From JBDSSS01 sp963764195 (GTDB lineage: Bacteria > Actinomycetota > Actinomycetes > Actinomycetales > Dermatophilaceae), in NCBI GenBank assembly GCA_963764195.1, contig CAVXRG010000002.1, forward strand, positions 1-64,000: a stretch of 64,000 nucleotides of DNA. Direction: 5' to 3'. The translations under genes were made by a program, and so were the position numbers. The notes under the pieces were generated by a model. The model worked only from the letters and a program-made list of their open reading frames with translations. It was not told where the DNA came from and made no database searches. How positions within the stretch are numbered: position 1 is the first letter of the stretch; every line of letters begins with the position of its first letter. Positions 36,176-45,604 of the stretch are shown piece by piece.

Positions 36176-36218
36176 GACTCCTCCGAGACTGCTCCGGGAC
36201 TCCTCTGAGCGCCGTGCC

Positions 36219-38564
36219 TCACCCGGCCGTGGAGGCCGGGTGGCGGACGACGCTGAAGGACTGACGGCGGTGGGCGGCATAGCCGTCACCGGAGGTCCGC
36301 GTGTCCACGGTCACCTCGCCGTCGGCACGGCGGACGGAGACGGTCGTGTCGAGGCGGGCCCCCGCGGCCGACTCGACGGTGAGCCCGTCGTCCTCGACGA
36401 GCCGGGACTCCCACTCACCGTCGACGACGGGGTCGAAGACGTGCAGCTCGATCGTCTCGGGGAAGTAGCCGTCGGTGGACGCGGGAGCCTCGGGCCAGAG
36501 CGGGATGGCCGCACCGGCCCGCGCGAAGAGCGGGATCCGGTCAAGGGTCACCGGCACGTCGATGTACTGACGCCCGTCGTGCAGCTCGCCGGTCTGCCAG
36601 TCGTACCAGTTCCCCTCGGGCAGGTAGACCCGGCGTGACGTCGCCCCCTCCTCGGTCACCGGCGCAACGAGCAGGTCCCGACCGAGGAGGAACTCGTCGT
36701 CGGCCGCGATCGTGTCCGGGTCGTCCTGGTGGTCGAAGACGAGGGGCCGCTGCACCGGCTCGCCGGTCTCGGAGGCGCGGACGAACGCCGTGTAGAGGTA
36801 GGGCAGCAACCGGTACCGCAGCTCGAGCGCCTCCCGCACCCGGTCCTCGATCTCCGGGCCGAACGACCACGGGTACTGGTCGATGGTGCCGGTCTCGGCG
36901 TGGTTGCGGCAGAAGGGAGTCAGCGTCCCCGCCTGCATCCAGCGCAGGAACAGCTCCGGGGTCGTGTCGCCCGCGAAGCCGCCGATGTCCGCCCCGACGA
37001 ACGGCTGACCCGAGATGCCGAAACCACACGCCATCGTCGTGCTGAGCCACAGGTGGTCCCAGCGCGACTGGTTGTCACCCATCCAGTTCGCGGCGTAGCG
37101 CTGGATGCCGGCGAACCCGGCGCGCGACAGGATGAAGGTCCGCAGCTGCGGCTCCGCGGCGACGAGCCCCTCCGTCGTGCCCATGGCCATGAGCAGGGCG
37201 TACTGGTTGTGGAAGCGGTTGTGCGAGGCCCGGCCCTTGTCGAAGAGCATCGCCCCCGGGGGGATCACGCCGGTGGCGGGCTCGTTCATGTCGTTCCAGA
37301 TCCCGGCGAGCCCGGAGCGGACGTGAGCGGCGTTGAGCTCTCCCCACCAGGCCCGCGCCTCGGGGGTCGCGAAGTCGGGGAACGCGGTGTTGCCCGGCCA
37401 GACCTGCCCGATGTAGGTGCCGCCCCCCTCGGTGCGGCAGAAGGCGTCGCGCTCGACACCCTCGTCGTAGACCCGGTAGCCGGGGTCGTGCTTGACGCCC
37501 GGGTCGACGATCGTGACCAACCGGAAGCGGTTGTCGCGCAAGCGCTCCAGCATCCCCACGTGGTCGGGGAAGCGCTCCTCGTCCCAGGTGAAGACGCGGT
37601 AGCCGTCCATGTGGTCGATGTCGAGCCAGAGGGTGTCGCAGGGGATCCGGTCGTCGCGCAGCCGGTCCCCGAGCGCCTCGACCTCGTCCTGCGTGTAGGC
37701 GTACCACCGGCACTGGTGGTAGCCGAGCGCCCACATCGGCGGGAGCGAGGCCCGGCCGGTGAGCGACGTGTAGGCCTCGAGGATGCCGGCCATCGACGGT
37801 CCGGCGAAGACGTACTCCTGCCACTGGCCCCCCTCGAACCGGATCCGGTACTCCTCCGAGTCACTGAAGGCATACGACGCGCGGTAGCTGTTGTCGACGA
37901 ACGACCCTGCCATGGCACCGGATTCGCTGGCTCGGTGGTAGAAGAACGGGATGGTCACGTAGTAGGGGTCGAACTCGATGCTCGTCCGGTCTGACCGCGG
38001 GTCGGCCGGGTCGAGGCCGTCGCGGAACTCCGCCGTGGCGTCGGGGTTGAGGACGTCGGTGTTCCACATCGTGAAGTCCCGCCCCTTGCGGTCGAGCCGG
38101 CCGCCCTTCTCTCCCAGCCCGAGGAAGGCGTCGTCCGCGCCGCAGCGCCGCCGGATCTCGAAGGCGTCGTTGAGCGTCGCGTAGGCCGCCGTGGTCGACC
38201 CGCCCTCGTCCGTGCCGGTGATGCTCTCGATGACCGGGGAGCCGTCGGTGCGGTGCACATCGACCCGGAAGGGGTCCAGCCAGAGGGTGACCACGAGGTC
38301 GTCGGTGACCAGGCACCAGGACTCCTCGCCGGGCTCCACCCGCCACTGCACGTCCGCGCCGAGGAGGTCGAGGGGGTCGACGCAGACCGCGTGGGTCGGC
38401 TGCTCGTCGAAGACGCCTCCCCGGCTCATCGACAGTCGCACGACGTCCGCGCGGATGACGTCGACGCGGAAACGCTCCCCGTGGACGTCGGCGAGCAGGC
38501 CGCGCTCCGCCTCCTGCACGGCGCTGGCCCGGTCGAAGCGGATGAAGTGGTCGGTCGAGAGCAT
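36219..38564 (-). CDS. GH31 alpha-glucosidase/alpha-xylosidase-type hydrolase
   Basis: The 781-residue protein has the GH31 catalytic signature GIWNDMNEP with the nucleophile Asp, the upstream DTLWLDIDHMDGYRVFTWD, and VGADIGGFAGDTTPELFLRWMQ downstream. There is no signal peptide, so it is likely cytoplasmic. A stem CCCGGCC/GGCCGGG overlaps the last codons (36222-36240) and may help termination. No sugar transporter or regulator adjoins it. Confidence 0.93.
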   Translation of the reverse strand: MLSTDHFIRFDRASAVQEAERGLLADVHGERFRVDVIRADVVRLSMSRGGVFDEQPTHAVCVDPLDLLGADVQWRVEPGEESWCLVTDDLVVTLWLDPFRVDVHRTDGSPVIESITGTDEGGSTTAAYATLNDAFEIRRRCGADDAFLGLGEKGGRLDRKGRDFTMWNTDVLNPDATAEFRDGLDPADPRSDRTSIEFDPYYVTIPFFYHRASESGAMAGSFVDNSYRASYAFSDSEEYRIRFEGGQWQEYVFAGPSMAGILEAYTSLTGRASLPPMWALGYHQCRWYAYTQDEVEALGDRLRDDRIPCDTLWLDIDHMDGYRVFTWDEERFPDHVGMLERLRDNRFRLVTIVDPGVKHDPGYRVYDEGVERDAFCRTEGGGTYIGQVWPGNTAFPDFATPEARAWWGELNAAHVRSGLAGIWNDMNEPATGVIPPGAMLFDKGRASHNRFHNQYALLMAMGTTEGLVAAEPQLRTFILSRAGFAGIQRYAANWMGDNQSRWDHLWLSTTMACGFGISGQPFVGADIGGFAGDTTPELFLRWMQAGTLTPFCRNHAETGTIDQYPWSFGPEIEDRVREALELRYRLLPYLYTAFVRASETGEPVQRPLVFDHQDDPDTIAADDEFLLGRDLLVAPVTEEGATSRRVYLPEGNWYDWQTGELHDGRQYIDVPVTLDRIPLFARAGAAIPLWPEAPASTDGYFPETIELHVFDPVVDGEWESRLVEDDGLTVESAAGARLDTTVSVRRADGEVTVDTRTSGDGYAAHRRQSFSVVRHPASTAG

Positions 38565-38640
38565 GGGGTCCTCACTCGGAAACGGAAAGGGAAGACCTCC
38601 AACGTATGCCGCGGGGCCCGCGGGCGCCTACGGTGCTCGC

Positions 38641-39033
38641 ATGGGTGAGCTGACGTTGCGTGCGACCGGGCCGGCACGGGCCTCCGATGCCTGGGAGCGC
38701 TACGCGGACACGCGAAAGTGGTCGTCCTGGTCACCGCAGGTGCGCGGGGTGGAGCTCGACGGCGGTGACCACCGGCTCCGGAGCGGTCTCACCGGGCGGG
38801 TCGTCGGGCCGCTCGGGCTCCGGGTCCCGTTCGTCGTCGACGACGTCGACGAGCAGACGATGACGTGGAGCTGGCACGTCACCGTCGGGCCGCTCCGGGT
38901 CGACCTGCTCCACCGGGTGCTCGACCACGTCGGCGGGACCGTCACCGAGCTCGTCATCAACGCACCGGCGCCGGTCGCCATCGCCTACTCCGCACCCGCC
39001 CAGCTCGCCCTGCACCGGCTCGTCCGGGCCTGA
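38641..39033 (+). CDS. SRPBCC family (START-like) protein
   Basis: The 130-residue protein begins with strand-helix pattern LTLRATGPARASDAWERYADTRKWSSWSPQV and ends with a long C-terminal helix, as in polyketide-cyclase/dehydrase-like SRPBCC proteins. The trailing sequence repeats CGGGCCTGA. The ligand is unknown. Confidence 0.75.
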   Translation: MGELTLRATGPARASDAWERYADTRKWSSWSPQVRGVELDGGDHRLRSGLTGRVVGPLGLRVPFVVDDVDEQTMTWSWHVTVGPLRVDLLHRVLDHVGGTVTELVINAPAPVAIAYSAPAQLALHRLVRA

Positions 39034-39070
39034 CGGGCCTGACGGGCCCAGACAGCCGGTCAGCGATCGG

Positions 39071-39694
39071 TCACTGTCCGACGTCGCGCCCCCAGACCGG
39101 CCGGGTGCGGGTGATGACCTCGCCGATGGTGGCCCACTCGTCGCGGCCGAGCCGGGCCAGGGGCGCGAGCCCGCGGATCGCGGCATACGGCTTCTCGGGG
39201 TTGCTGAGGTCGAGGACGTCCTCGTCGACAGCGGCATGCACGACCCGCGCGAGCACCATCGTGCTCGATCCGACCTCGACGGTCCGCTCGAGCACGCACT
39301 CGAGCGCGACGGGGGAGGCAACGAGGCGGGGGCAGCCGACGACGACCCCGGGCTCGGTCTCGAGGCCGGCCAGCTCGACCTCGCTCACGTCGGGCGGGGA
39401 GTCGACGCCGGTGAGGTTGACCGCGTCGATGAGCGCCTCGGGGCTGAGGTGCACGACGAGCTCCCCGGTCGCGACGACGTTGCGCAGCGTGTCCTTGGCA
39501 CCGACGGAGGTGAAGGCGATGACCGGCGGCTCGTGCGAGGCGACGGTGAAGAAGGAGTGCGGCGCGAGGTTGACGACGCCCGTCGCCGAGCGGGTCAGGA
39601 CCCACGCGATCGGCCGGGGCACGACGACCGAGGTGAGCAGCGCGTAGCCGGCGCCGGTGGACATCTCGGCGAAGGGCATCTCGTGGCGGGTCAT
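39071..39694 (-). CDS. Flavin reductase-like FMN-binding protein
   Basis: The 207-residue protein has the flavin reductase pattern ALLTSVVVPRPIAWVLTRSATGVVNLAPHSFFTVAS followed by PPVIAFTSVGAKDTLRNVVATGELVVHL, the usual FMN site. The ATG at 39694 (MTRHEMPFAEM) is chosen because upstream codons look non-coding. It is divergent from the DUF2236 gene. Confidence 0.88.
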   Translation of the reverse strand: MTRHEMPFAEMSTGAGYALLTSVVVPRPIAWVLTRSATGVVNLAPHSFFTVASHEPPVIAFTSVGAKDTLRNVVATGELVVHLSPEALIDAVNLTGVDSPPDVSEVELAGLETEPGVVVGCPRLVASPVALECVLERTVEVGSSTMVLARVVHAAVDEDVLDLSNPEKPYAAIRGLAPLARLGRDEWATIGEVITRTRPVWGRDVGQ

Positions 39695-39798
39695 CCGCCC
39701 ACCGTAGGCGGCCCGCCCGGTGACCCGAACCCACACCCCGGGGGCAACCCTCGACACGGCCCCGACACGAAAGCCGCCGAGCACGTAGCGTTCGGTGC

Positions 39799-40737
39799 AT
39801 GAGTCTTCAACCAGTCAGCCGCTTCGTCCAGCGACGGCTGGGACAGGTGCTGCGCTCGAAGGTGGCCGGCGACGACGCCGCCGACCGCGCCGCCCTGATC
39901 TGGGGCTCGCCCGGTGAGCGCTGGTTCACGCCGGCCGACCCGATCTGGCGGGTCCACGCCGATGCCGCGATGTTCCCGGGCGGGATCGCCTCGCTCCTGC
40001 TGCAGTCGCTCCACCCGCTCGCGATGGCGGGCGTGGCCGGCCACAGCGGCTACAAGAGCGACCCGTGGGGCCGGCTCCAGCGGACCAGCCACTACCTCGC
40101 GACGACGACCTTCGGCACGATCGAGCACGCCGAGGAGGCGATCGGCCGGGTCCGTGGCATCCACGACCGGGTGCGCGGCAAGGACGAGCGGGGCCGGCCC
40201 TACCGCGCCGGGGACCCCAACCTGCTGCGCTGGGTCCACGTCGCCGAGATCGACTCCTTCCTGCGTGCCTACCAGGCCTTCGCCGCGACCCCGCTCACCG
40301 CCGCGGAGGCCGACGTCTACGTCGCACAGACCGGCATACCGGCTCGGTCGCTCGGAGTGCTCGACGCGCCCGAGGACGTGGCGCAGCTCCGGGCCGCGAT
40401 CGAGGCCTACCGCCCCGAGCTCGAGGCGAGCCGGGCCGCGCGCGATGCCGCCCGGTTCCTGCTGCTCAACCCGCCGCTGCCGCTCGTCGCACGGCCCGGC
40501 TACGGCACCCTCGCCTCCGGTGGGGTGTCGCTGCTCCCCTCGTGGGCGCTCGGGATGCTCGAGATCCCGCTGCCGGGAGCCGTCTCGCGCTACGTCGCGC
40601 GTCCCCTCGGCCACGCCGGCACCGCCGCGGTGCGCTGGGGCATGGCCGGGGTCTCGGAGCGTCGGCCCTCCGACCTGCCCACCGACGAGCCCACCGACGA
40701 GCCCACCGACGAGCCCGGCGACGAGCCGGCCGCCTGA
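39799..40737 (+). CDS. MpaB-like oxygenase family (DUF2236) protein
   Basis: The 312-residue helical protein has the DUF2236/MpaB marks: PADPIWRVHADAAMFPGGIASLLLQSLHPLAMAGVAGHS, RTSHYLATTTFG, and DPNLLRWVHVAEIDSFL. The conserved His and Arg residues bind a b-type heme in the latex-clearing relative. The C-terminus carries three tandem Pro-Thr-Asp-Glu units coded by a 12-bp repeat near 40678-40713. The stop is 6 bases from the convergent CDF gene. Confidence 0.88.
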   Translation: MSLQPVSRFVQRRLGQVLRSKVAGDDAADRAALIWGSPGERWFTPADPIWRVHADAAMFPGGIASLLLQSLHPLAMAGVAGHSGYKSDPWGRLQRTSHYLATTTFGTIEHAEEAIGRVRGIHDRVRGKDERGRPYRAGDPNLLRWVHVAEIDSFLRAYQAFAATPLTAAEADVYVAQTGIPARSLGVLDAPEDVAQLRAAIEAYRPELEASRAARDAARFLLLNPPLPLVARPGYGTLASGGVSLLPSWALGMLEIPLPGAVSRYVARPLGHAGTAAVRWGMAGVSERRPSDLPTDEPTDEPTDEPGDEPAA

Positions 40738-40743
40738 CCCGAG

Positions 40744-41748
40744 TCAGCTCTCCAGGGCGACGTCGTCGCGGGTCGAGAGCGTGATCAGGGCGAGCATGAC
40801 GTTCTCCTCCGCCTCGAGGCGGTCCGCGGTGGCACGCAGCTGACCGGCGACCGTCGGCTCGTCCTCGTCACCGACGAGGTCGACGGCAGCGGTGAGGAAG
40901 ATCTGTCCGGGGCCGACGAACTCGAGGTGCAGGAAGGTGACCCTCTCGACATGGGGGGCGCTCTTGAGCGCCTCCAGCGCCCGGCGCCGCAGCTGCGGCG
41001 ACGCGGCCTGACCGATGAGGAAGTCGCGGTTGCGGTCGATGAGGAAGACGGCGATGACCCCGAGCAGCACGCCGACGAGGATCGAGCCGACCGCGTCGTA
41101 GACGGCGTTGCCGGTCAGCTGGTGCAGGAAGATCCCGGACGCGGCGATGACGAGCCCGACGAGCGCGGCGGAGTCCTCGGCGTAGACCGCGCGCAGGGTC
41201 GGGTTGGACGTCTTGGCGATGTAGCGCAGCGGGTGCATGCCCTGCTGCTTGGCGGCGGCCTTCGTCTGGCGCCGGGCCTGGAGGAACGAGGTCCCCTCGA
41301 GGACGAACGCGATGGCGAGCACGACGTAGGCCCAGCCGTAGGAGGTCTCGGACTCCTGCGCGGTGAGGGACTGGACGCCGTGCCAGATCGAGACGATCGA
41401 GCCGGCCGTGAAGAGGCCGAACGCGGCGAACATCGACCAGACGTAGGCCTCGCGCCCGTAGCCGAGCGGGTGGGCCTCGTCGCGGGGCTTGGCCGACCGC
41501 TTCTCGGCGATGAGCAGGAAGATCTCGTTGCCGGCGTCCGCCCACGAGTGCGCGGCCTCGGCGACCATCGAGGCCGAGCCGGTGAGGACGGCGACGATCG
41601 TCTTGGCGACGGCGATGAGCGCGTTGGCGGTGAGGGCGACGATGACGGTGAGGGTGCTCGCCTGGCCCGTGCCGGAGTCGTCATCGGTCGCAGCGGAGTC
41701 GGTGGAGTCGGTGGAGTCGGTGGAGTCGGTGGAGTCGGTGGGGGACAT
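40744..41748 (-). CDS. Cation diffusion facilitator transporter
   Basis: This 334-residue metal/proton antiporter has six predicted helices. HSWADAGNEIFLL carries the helix-II Asp site and the second Asp site lies in AVYAEDSAALVGLVIAASG. KPRDEAHPLGYGREAYVW is typical of a CDF subfamily in actinobacteria, and the C-terminal cytoplasmic domain VERVTFLHLEFVGPG follows. The N-terminus is a Thr-Asp-Ser repeat. Start at 41748; an ATG three codons upstream (41757) is equally possible. Likely metals are Zn, Mn or Fe. Confidence 0.9.
   Translation of the reverse strand: MSPTDSTDSTDSTDSTDSAATDDDSGTGQASTLTVIVALTANALIAVAKTIVAVLTGSASMVAEAAHSWADAGNEIFLLIAEKRSAKPRDEAHPLGYGREAYVWSMFAAFGLFTAGSIVSIWHGVQSLTAQESETSYGWAYVVLAIAFVLEGTSFLQARRQTKAAAKQQGMHPLRYIAKTSNPTLRAVYAEDSAALVGLVIAASGIFLHQLTGNAVYDAVGSILVGVLLGVIAVFLIDRNRDFLIGQAASPQLRRRALEALKSAPHVERVTFLHLEFVGPGQIFLTAAVDLVGDEDEPTVAGQLRATADRLEAEENVMLALITLSTRDDVALES
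41695..41739 (-). repeat. Five tandem 9-bp units in the CDF gene
   Basis: Five perfect GGAGTCGGT units encode the Thr-Asp-Ser/Asp-Ser-Thr run at the N-terminus of the CDF protein. The unit keeps frame, so copy number can change without loss of the gene. Confidence 0.9.
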
Positions 41749-41839
41749 GCGAGCCATCCTGCACCGTCGGGGTCGACTCGGGGTCGGCTCAGGGTGCCAC
41801 CCCATGGTCCGGGCCGGCGCCCGACGCCACGCTGGGATC

Positions 41840-42277
41840 ATGTCCACGATCACCGCGACCGCCCGGTCGACCCCCTCACCCCGGACCCGGTCCGCCGAGC
41901 GGGTCCGGGGTCTCGCCCTCGCAGGTCCGCTGCTCCTCTTCGCCCACGGGATCCTCGACTGGGTGGACGGGCTCGGCGACGCGGCCGGCACCGGCGCCTA
42001 CCACCTCGCCGCCACGGCGACCCTCGTCGCCGCCCTCGCCACGCTCGGCTGGCTCGCCCTCGCGGTGGCCGTCGCCCCTTCGGACGTCGCCCGTATGCCG
42101 CTCACGTCGATCGGGGTCGCCGCGCTCGCCGTCGTGGCCCTCGCCTCACCATGGGACCTGCTCCCGCTCGGGGCGCTGCTGCTGCTCATCGCGCTCGCCC
42201 CGCTCATCCGTGGCGAGGTCGACGACGCTGCCGCTCAGGGGACGTCGACGGGGAAGGTCACCACCGGGTTGTCGTAG
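41840..42277 (+). CDS. Small membrane protein, family not recognised
   Basis: The 145-residue product has about four hydrophobic helices (about residues 25-45, 55-80, 88-105, 108-122) and an acidic linker LDWVDGLG after the first. Its last 43 bases overlap the 3' end of the convergent CopC-CopD gene. No function can be given. Confidence 0.65.
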   Translation: MSTITATARSTPSPRTRSAERVRGLALAGPLLLFAHGILDWVDGLGDAAGTGAYHLAATATLVAALATLGWLALAVAVAPSDVARMPLTSIGVAALAVVALASPWDLLPLGALLLLIALAPLIRGEVDDAAAQGTSTGKVTTGLS

Positions 42278-44004
42278 GTGCTCGTCCGGACGCTGACCTG
42301 CACGGTCCATCGACCGCCGAGCGGGAAGTCGAGGGCGGCGCGGTAGGTGCCGGGACCGGTCTGTTCGAGCGGCAGCGAGACCGGCCCGATCCGGCTCGCC
42401 CCCCGGCTGAGGGAGAGCGCGAGGGTCGGGGCCGCGACGGGGACGAGCGGCTGCCCGTCGACGCCGGCCAGGGTCAGCCCCATCGAGCCGCCGCCCCGGC
42501 GGACGTCGGCGACCCGGGCGGTCAGCGTCCCTGCGGCCGCGCCGGTCCCGGTGGTGAGCGGCAGCACCCGGTCACCCGGCCCGGTCGCCGAGCCCGTCTC
42601 ACCATGGTCCATCGCGCCGTGGTCCACGGCGCCCTGAGCACCGGCCGAGGTCTCCGGCCGCGGGCTCTGGCCGGTCAGTGCACCCGTCGCCAGCAACACG
42701 GCGACGAGCAGGACGGCCTCGGCCCGGACGGTCGTGCGCAGGAGGCCGAACGCGGACGCGGCCGATGCCCGGCGCACGCGGGGCAGGAGCCGGTAGCGGT
42801 TCCAGCCGGCGAGGGCGAGCACGACGAGCACGAGCGAGGTCTTGACCATCAGCGTGCGGCCGTAGCCGGTCGTGAAGAGCGCGTCGACCGAGCCCAGGAT
42901 GCGCCAGCCGAGCAGCAGGCCCGTCGCGGCCACGACCGCCACGGCCCAGGTCGCGGCGGCGGAGAAGCGCGCCGTGGTGGCGGCGGCGTCGTCGGCTGAC
43001 GCGGCCGACGACCGGGCGAAGAGCACGACGAGACCGGTGAGCCCGCCGAGCCAGACCGCGCCCGCCCCGACGTGGGCGAGGTCCGCACCGATGACGAGCC
43101 ACCCCGGCTCGACGGTCCGGGTGTGCCCGACGAGCGCGAGGGAGCCGAGCGCCACGGCAGCGCCGACGACGGCGAGGGCCCGGGTGGAGACGCGCCCGGA
43201 CGAGGCGGCGGCGAGGACGAGCCCGAGCAGGCCGAGGCCGCCGGCCAGGGCGGTCGGCGAGACGAGGGCCTGCTGCCAGAAGGCAGGGCCGCCGAGCGCC
43301 GACCAGCCGAGTCCCTGCTGCCAGAGCCCGACGAGCGGCACGGCCAGGGCGACGCCGAGCGCGGTGAGGACGACGCCGGCCCAGCGAGCCCGCGACAGCC
43401 GACGGCGGACCCGTGACGGGCCGGACCCGCCCGCGGTCGCGTTGGGCGAACCGACGAGGAGTGCCAGCTCGAAGAGCACGAGACCTGCCACGAGCAGGAT
43501 GCCGACGTAGGTCAGCCCCTGGGCGACCACCCGGCCGATCGTCGTCGGGGCCGCCTCGGGAGATGTGGTGGGGATGACCGGAGTGACACCGGCACCGGCC
43601 GCGCCCACCGTGAAGGAGAAGGCCCCGGTGATGGGGTGCGAGTCCTCCGAGATCACCCGCCAGCTCACGACCACCGGGCCGTCCGGCAGCGCCTCGGTGG
43701 GGGTGATGTGCACGGTCCGGTCGGCGGTGTGGACCGTGACCGGGCGGCGAGCGCCGGAGGCGTCGAGGATCGTCGTGCCGGCGGGCTGGGCCCGGACCGG
43801 CTCGCTGAAGGTGAGCGTGATCACCGAGGGCGCGTGCGTGACGACGGAGCCGGCCACCGGGTCCGTCGACTCCAGCACGGCGTGCGCGGAGGCGGGTCCG
43901 GCGAGCCCGACGACTCCGAGGAGGGCCGACAGCCCGGCGAGGACGACGACGGCGAGGGCACGGCGCCACACCGCGCCGTGGTCCTCGCCGGGTCGAGAGC
44001 TCAT
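42235..44004 (-). CDS. CopC-CopD copper resistance fusion protein
   Basis: The 589-residue protein has a signal peptide ending ASA, then a CopC domain whose mature N-terminal His (AHAVLESTDP) and SEDSHPITGAFSF are copper ligands. A CopD membrane domain of about eight helices follows (GADLAHVGAGAVWLGGL, TTGYGRTLMVKTSLV). The C-terminal part is an extracytoplasmic beta-rich domain with a DHGAMDHGE segment that could bind metal. It lies 4 bases after the YcnI-type gene, so the two form an operon for copper uptake or handling at the cell surface. Confidence 0.92.
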   Translation of the reverse strand: MSSRPGEDHGAVWRRALAVVVLAGLSALLGVVGLAGPASAHAVLESTDPVAGSVVTHAPSVITLTFSEPVRAQPAGTTILDASGARRPVTVHTADRTVHITPTEALPDGPVVVSWRVISEDSHPITGAFSFTVGAAGAGVTPVIPTTSPEAAPTTIGRVVAQGLTYVGILLVAGLVLFELALLVGSPNATAGGSGPSRVRRRLSRARWAGVVLTALGVALAVPLVGLWQQGLGWSALGGPAFWQQALVSPTALAGGLGLLGLVLAAASSGRVSTRALAVVGAAVALGSLALVGHTRTVEPGWLVIGADLAHVGAGAVWLGGLTGLVVLFARSSAASADDAAATTARFSAAATWAVAVVAATGLLLGWRILGSVDALFTTGYGRTLMVKTSLVLVVLALAGWNRYRLLPRVRRASAASAFGLLRTTVRAEAVLLVAVLLATGALTGQSPRPETSAGAQGAVDHGAMDHGETGSATGPGDRVLPLTTGTGAAAGTLTARVADVRRGGGSMGLTLAGVDGQPLVPVAAPTLALSLSRGASRIGPVSLPLEQTGPGTYRAALDFPLGGRWTVQVSVRTSTYDNPVVTFPVDVP

Positions 44005-44008
44005 CGGC

Positions 44009-44776
44009 TCAGGCGGGCTTCCTGCTGCTGCGGACGAAGGCAGCGCCGCCGAGGACCGCTCCGGCGGCGCCGAGCGCCAGGCCCGCCCAGGCGACCGGGC
44101 TCGTCGAGCTCGTCGCCACCGCCGCCGAGACCGGCATGCTGCTGACGGTCGTCGCCGACGCGGTCTCCGCCGTGTCCGCGGCGGCGGCCTTGGTGATGAG
44201 CACGGCCGGGACCGGGTGCTCCAGCGAGTCCTCGTCCTCGCCCGCGGCGGGCACCTGCACCCAGGCGGTCTCGCCCTTCTCGCAGGTCTGCACCGTGGGG
44301 AAGCTCAGTGTCTCCCCCGCCTTCTCGGGCAGCTTCGCCTGGAGCGTCAGGGTGTCGCGGTAGCCGTCGGGCAGCGGGGTGCGTGCGGTGTAGACGACCT
44401 CGCTGACCCGCTCGGTGTACTGGCCACCGTGGCCGTCGTCGACCGGGGTGGGGAGCGTCGTCATCACCTTCTTCACCGTCCAGCCCGGGTTGACCGTCGG
44501 GGTCACGGTGACGAGGGCCTCCGGGACCTCGATCGAGATCCTCGTCGTCGGCGAGCCGTCGCAGCCGTGCGGGACGGCGAAGGTCAGCAACGAGTAGGCG
44601 CCGGCCTCGGTCACCGTCGGCGTCACCGACACGTGGGCGAGCGCACCGGTCGCGCTGGCGACGACGGCCCCGGCGGCGACTGCACCGACGGCGAGGCCGC
44701 GACGCAGTCCTCGTGCCGTGCTGGTCGCGCTGGTCGTTCTGGTCGCGCTTGTCGTGGAGCTGGTGCGAGTGGGCAT
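44009..44776 (-). CDS. YcnI-family (DUF1775) copper-binding membrane protein
   Basis: The 255-residue protein has a signal sequence, and the mature domain starts LAHVSVTPT, so the His at the new N-terminus can form the YcnI copper site together with a conserved Trp (NPGWTVKK). PHGCDGSPTTRISIEVPE is the family core. A C-terminal helix with RSSRK tail anchors it to the membrane. It precedes the CopC-CopD gene by 4 bases. Confidence 0.92.
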   Translation of the reverse strand: MPTRTSSTTSATRTTSATSTARGLRRGLAVGAVAAGAVVASATGALAHVSVTPTVTEAGAYSLLTFAVPHGCDGSPTTRISIEVPEALVTVTPTVNPGWTVKKVMTTLPTPVDDGHGGQYTERVSEVVYTARTPLPDGYRDTLTLQAKLPEKAGETLSFPTVQTCEKGETAWVQVPAAGEDEDSLEHPVPAVLITKAAAADTAETASATTVSSMPVSAAVATSSTSPVAWAGLALGAAGAVLGGAAFVRSSRKPA

Positions 44777-44829
44777 GACGGAGCCTTCCGGTGGAGGGTG
44801 GAGTGGGTGGTGCGCGTGGTGCGGATGAC

Positions 44830-45516
44830 TCAGGGGTGCTCGGTCCAGCAGGCGAGGATCGTCGTGGCCACGGTGTAGGCGAAGCTGCTGCGGTCGGTCT
44901 TCTCCGGTCCGACGGTCGCCGCGAGACGGGTCGGGTCGACGGTGAGCGTCATCTCGTCCTTGACGAAGACCGCGAGCCCGCTCGTGGTGCGATAGGACGG
45001 GACCCCGAGGGACTCGAGACCGGTGAGGTCACGGGCTCCCTCGGCTCCCTTGCGGATGCTGTCGAAGTGGGCCTTGGCCGTGGCGGCGTCGGCCGACTGC
45101 TTCACGGTGATGACGAACTGGCCCTCGGCGAGGTCGTAGGTGCAGGTGAAGAGCCCGTCCTTCCACGACGTCGTCGTCGGGATCGCGTCGACGCCGGCGA
45201 GGCCCGTGACGTTGTCCATCGTCTCGTCTCCGCAGACCATCGTCGTCTTGGCGCTCGGCTCACTGACGCCGGCCGCGTTCGCCGACGGAGTAGACGGGGT
45301 CGATGGGGTGGTTGTGGAGGGTGCCATGGTCTCGCCGGGCGCCATCGTCATGCCGGGCGTCATCGTCTCGCCCGGCGCCATCGACATCTCGGTCGGGGCG
45401 GGCGTGGCTGCCGCGGGACCGCCGGGCACCCCCTCGGCCGTTCCGCCACAGGCGCTGAGGCCGAAGGCCGCCAGGGCCGCGAGGGCGAGGGCGGCTGGGA
45501 CGGTGTGCAGCTTCAT
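44830..45516 (-). CDS. Methionine-rich lipoprotein in the copper cluster
   Basis: The 228-residue product has a lipobox (FGLSAC). Residues 43-66 are a Met-rich repeat (MSMAPGETMTPGMTMAPGE) of the kind that binds Cu(I). A Thr/Pro/Ser linker and a compact domain follow, with Cys in VCGDET, FTCTYD and ACWTEH. The family is not known to me. It lies 53 bases upstream of the YcnI gene on the same strand, so a role in copper capture outside the membrane is inferred from composition and place. Confidence 0.8.
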   Translation of the reverse strand: MKLHTVPAALALAALAAFGLSACGGTAEGVPGGPAAATPAPTEMSMAPGETMTPGMTMAPGETMAPSTTTPSTPSTPSANAAGVSEPSAKTTMVCGDETMDNVTGLAGVDAIPTTTSWKDGLFTCTYDLAEGQFVITVKQSADAATAKAHFDSIRKGAEGARDLTGLESLGVPSYRTTSGLAVFVKDEMTLTVDPTRLAATVGPEKTDRSSFAYTVATTILACWTEHP

Positions 45517-45604
45517 GGCGCCTCCAGGGCGGGCAGTGCTCGTTGCGGATCGTTGCTGGTGTCAGGGGTTCGGAGCCCTGGAGCCGGCGGATGGGTCGGT
45601 CGGC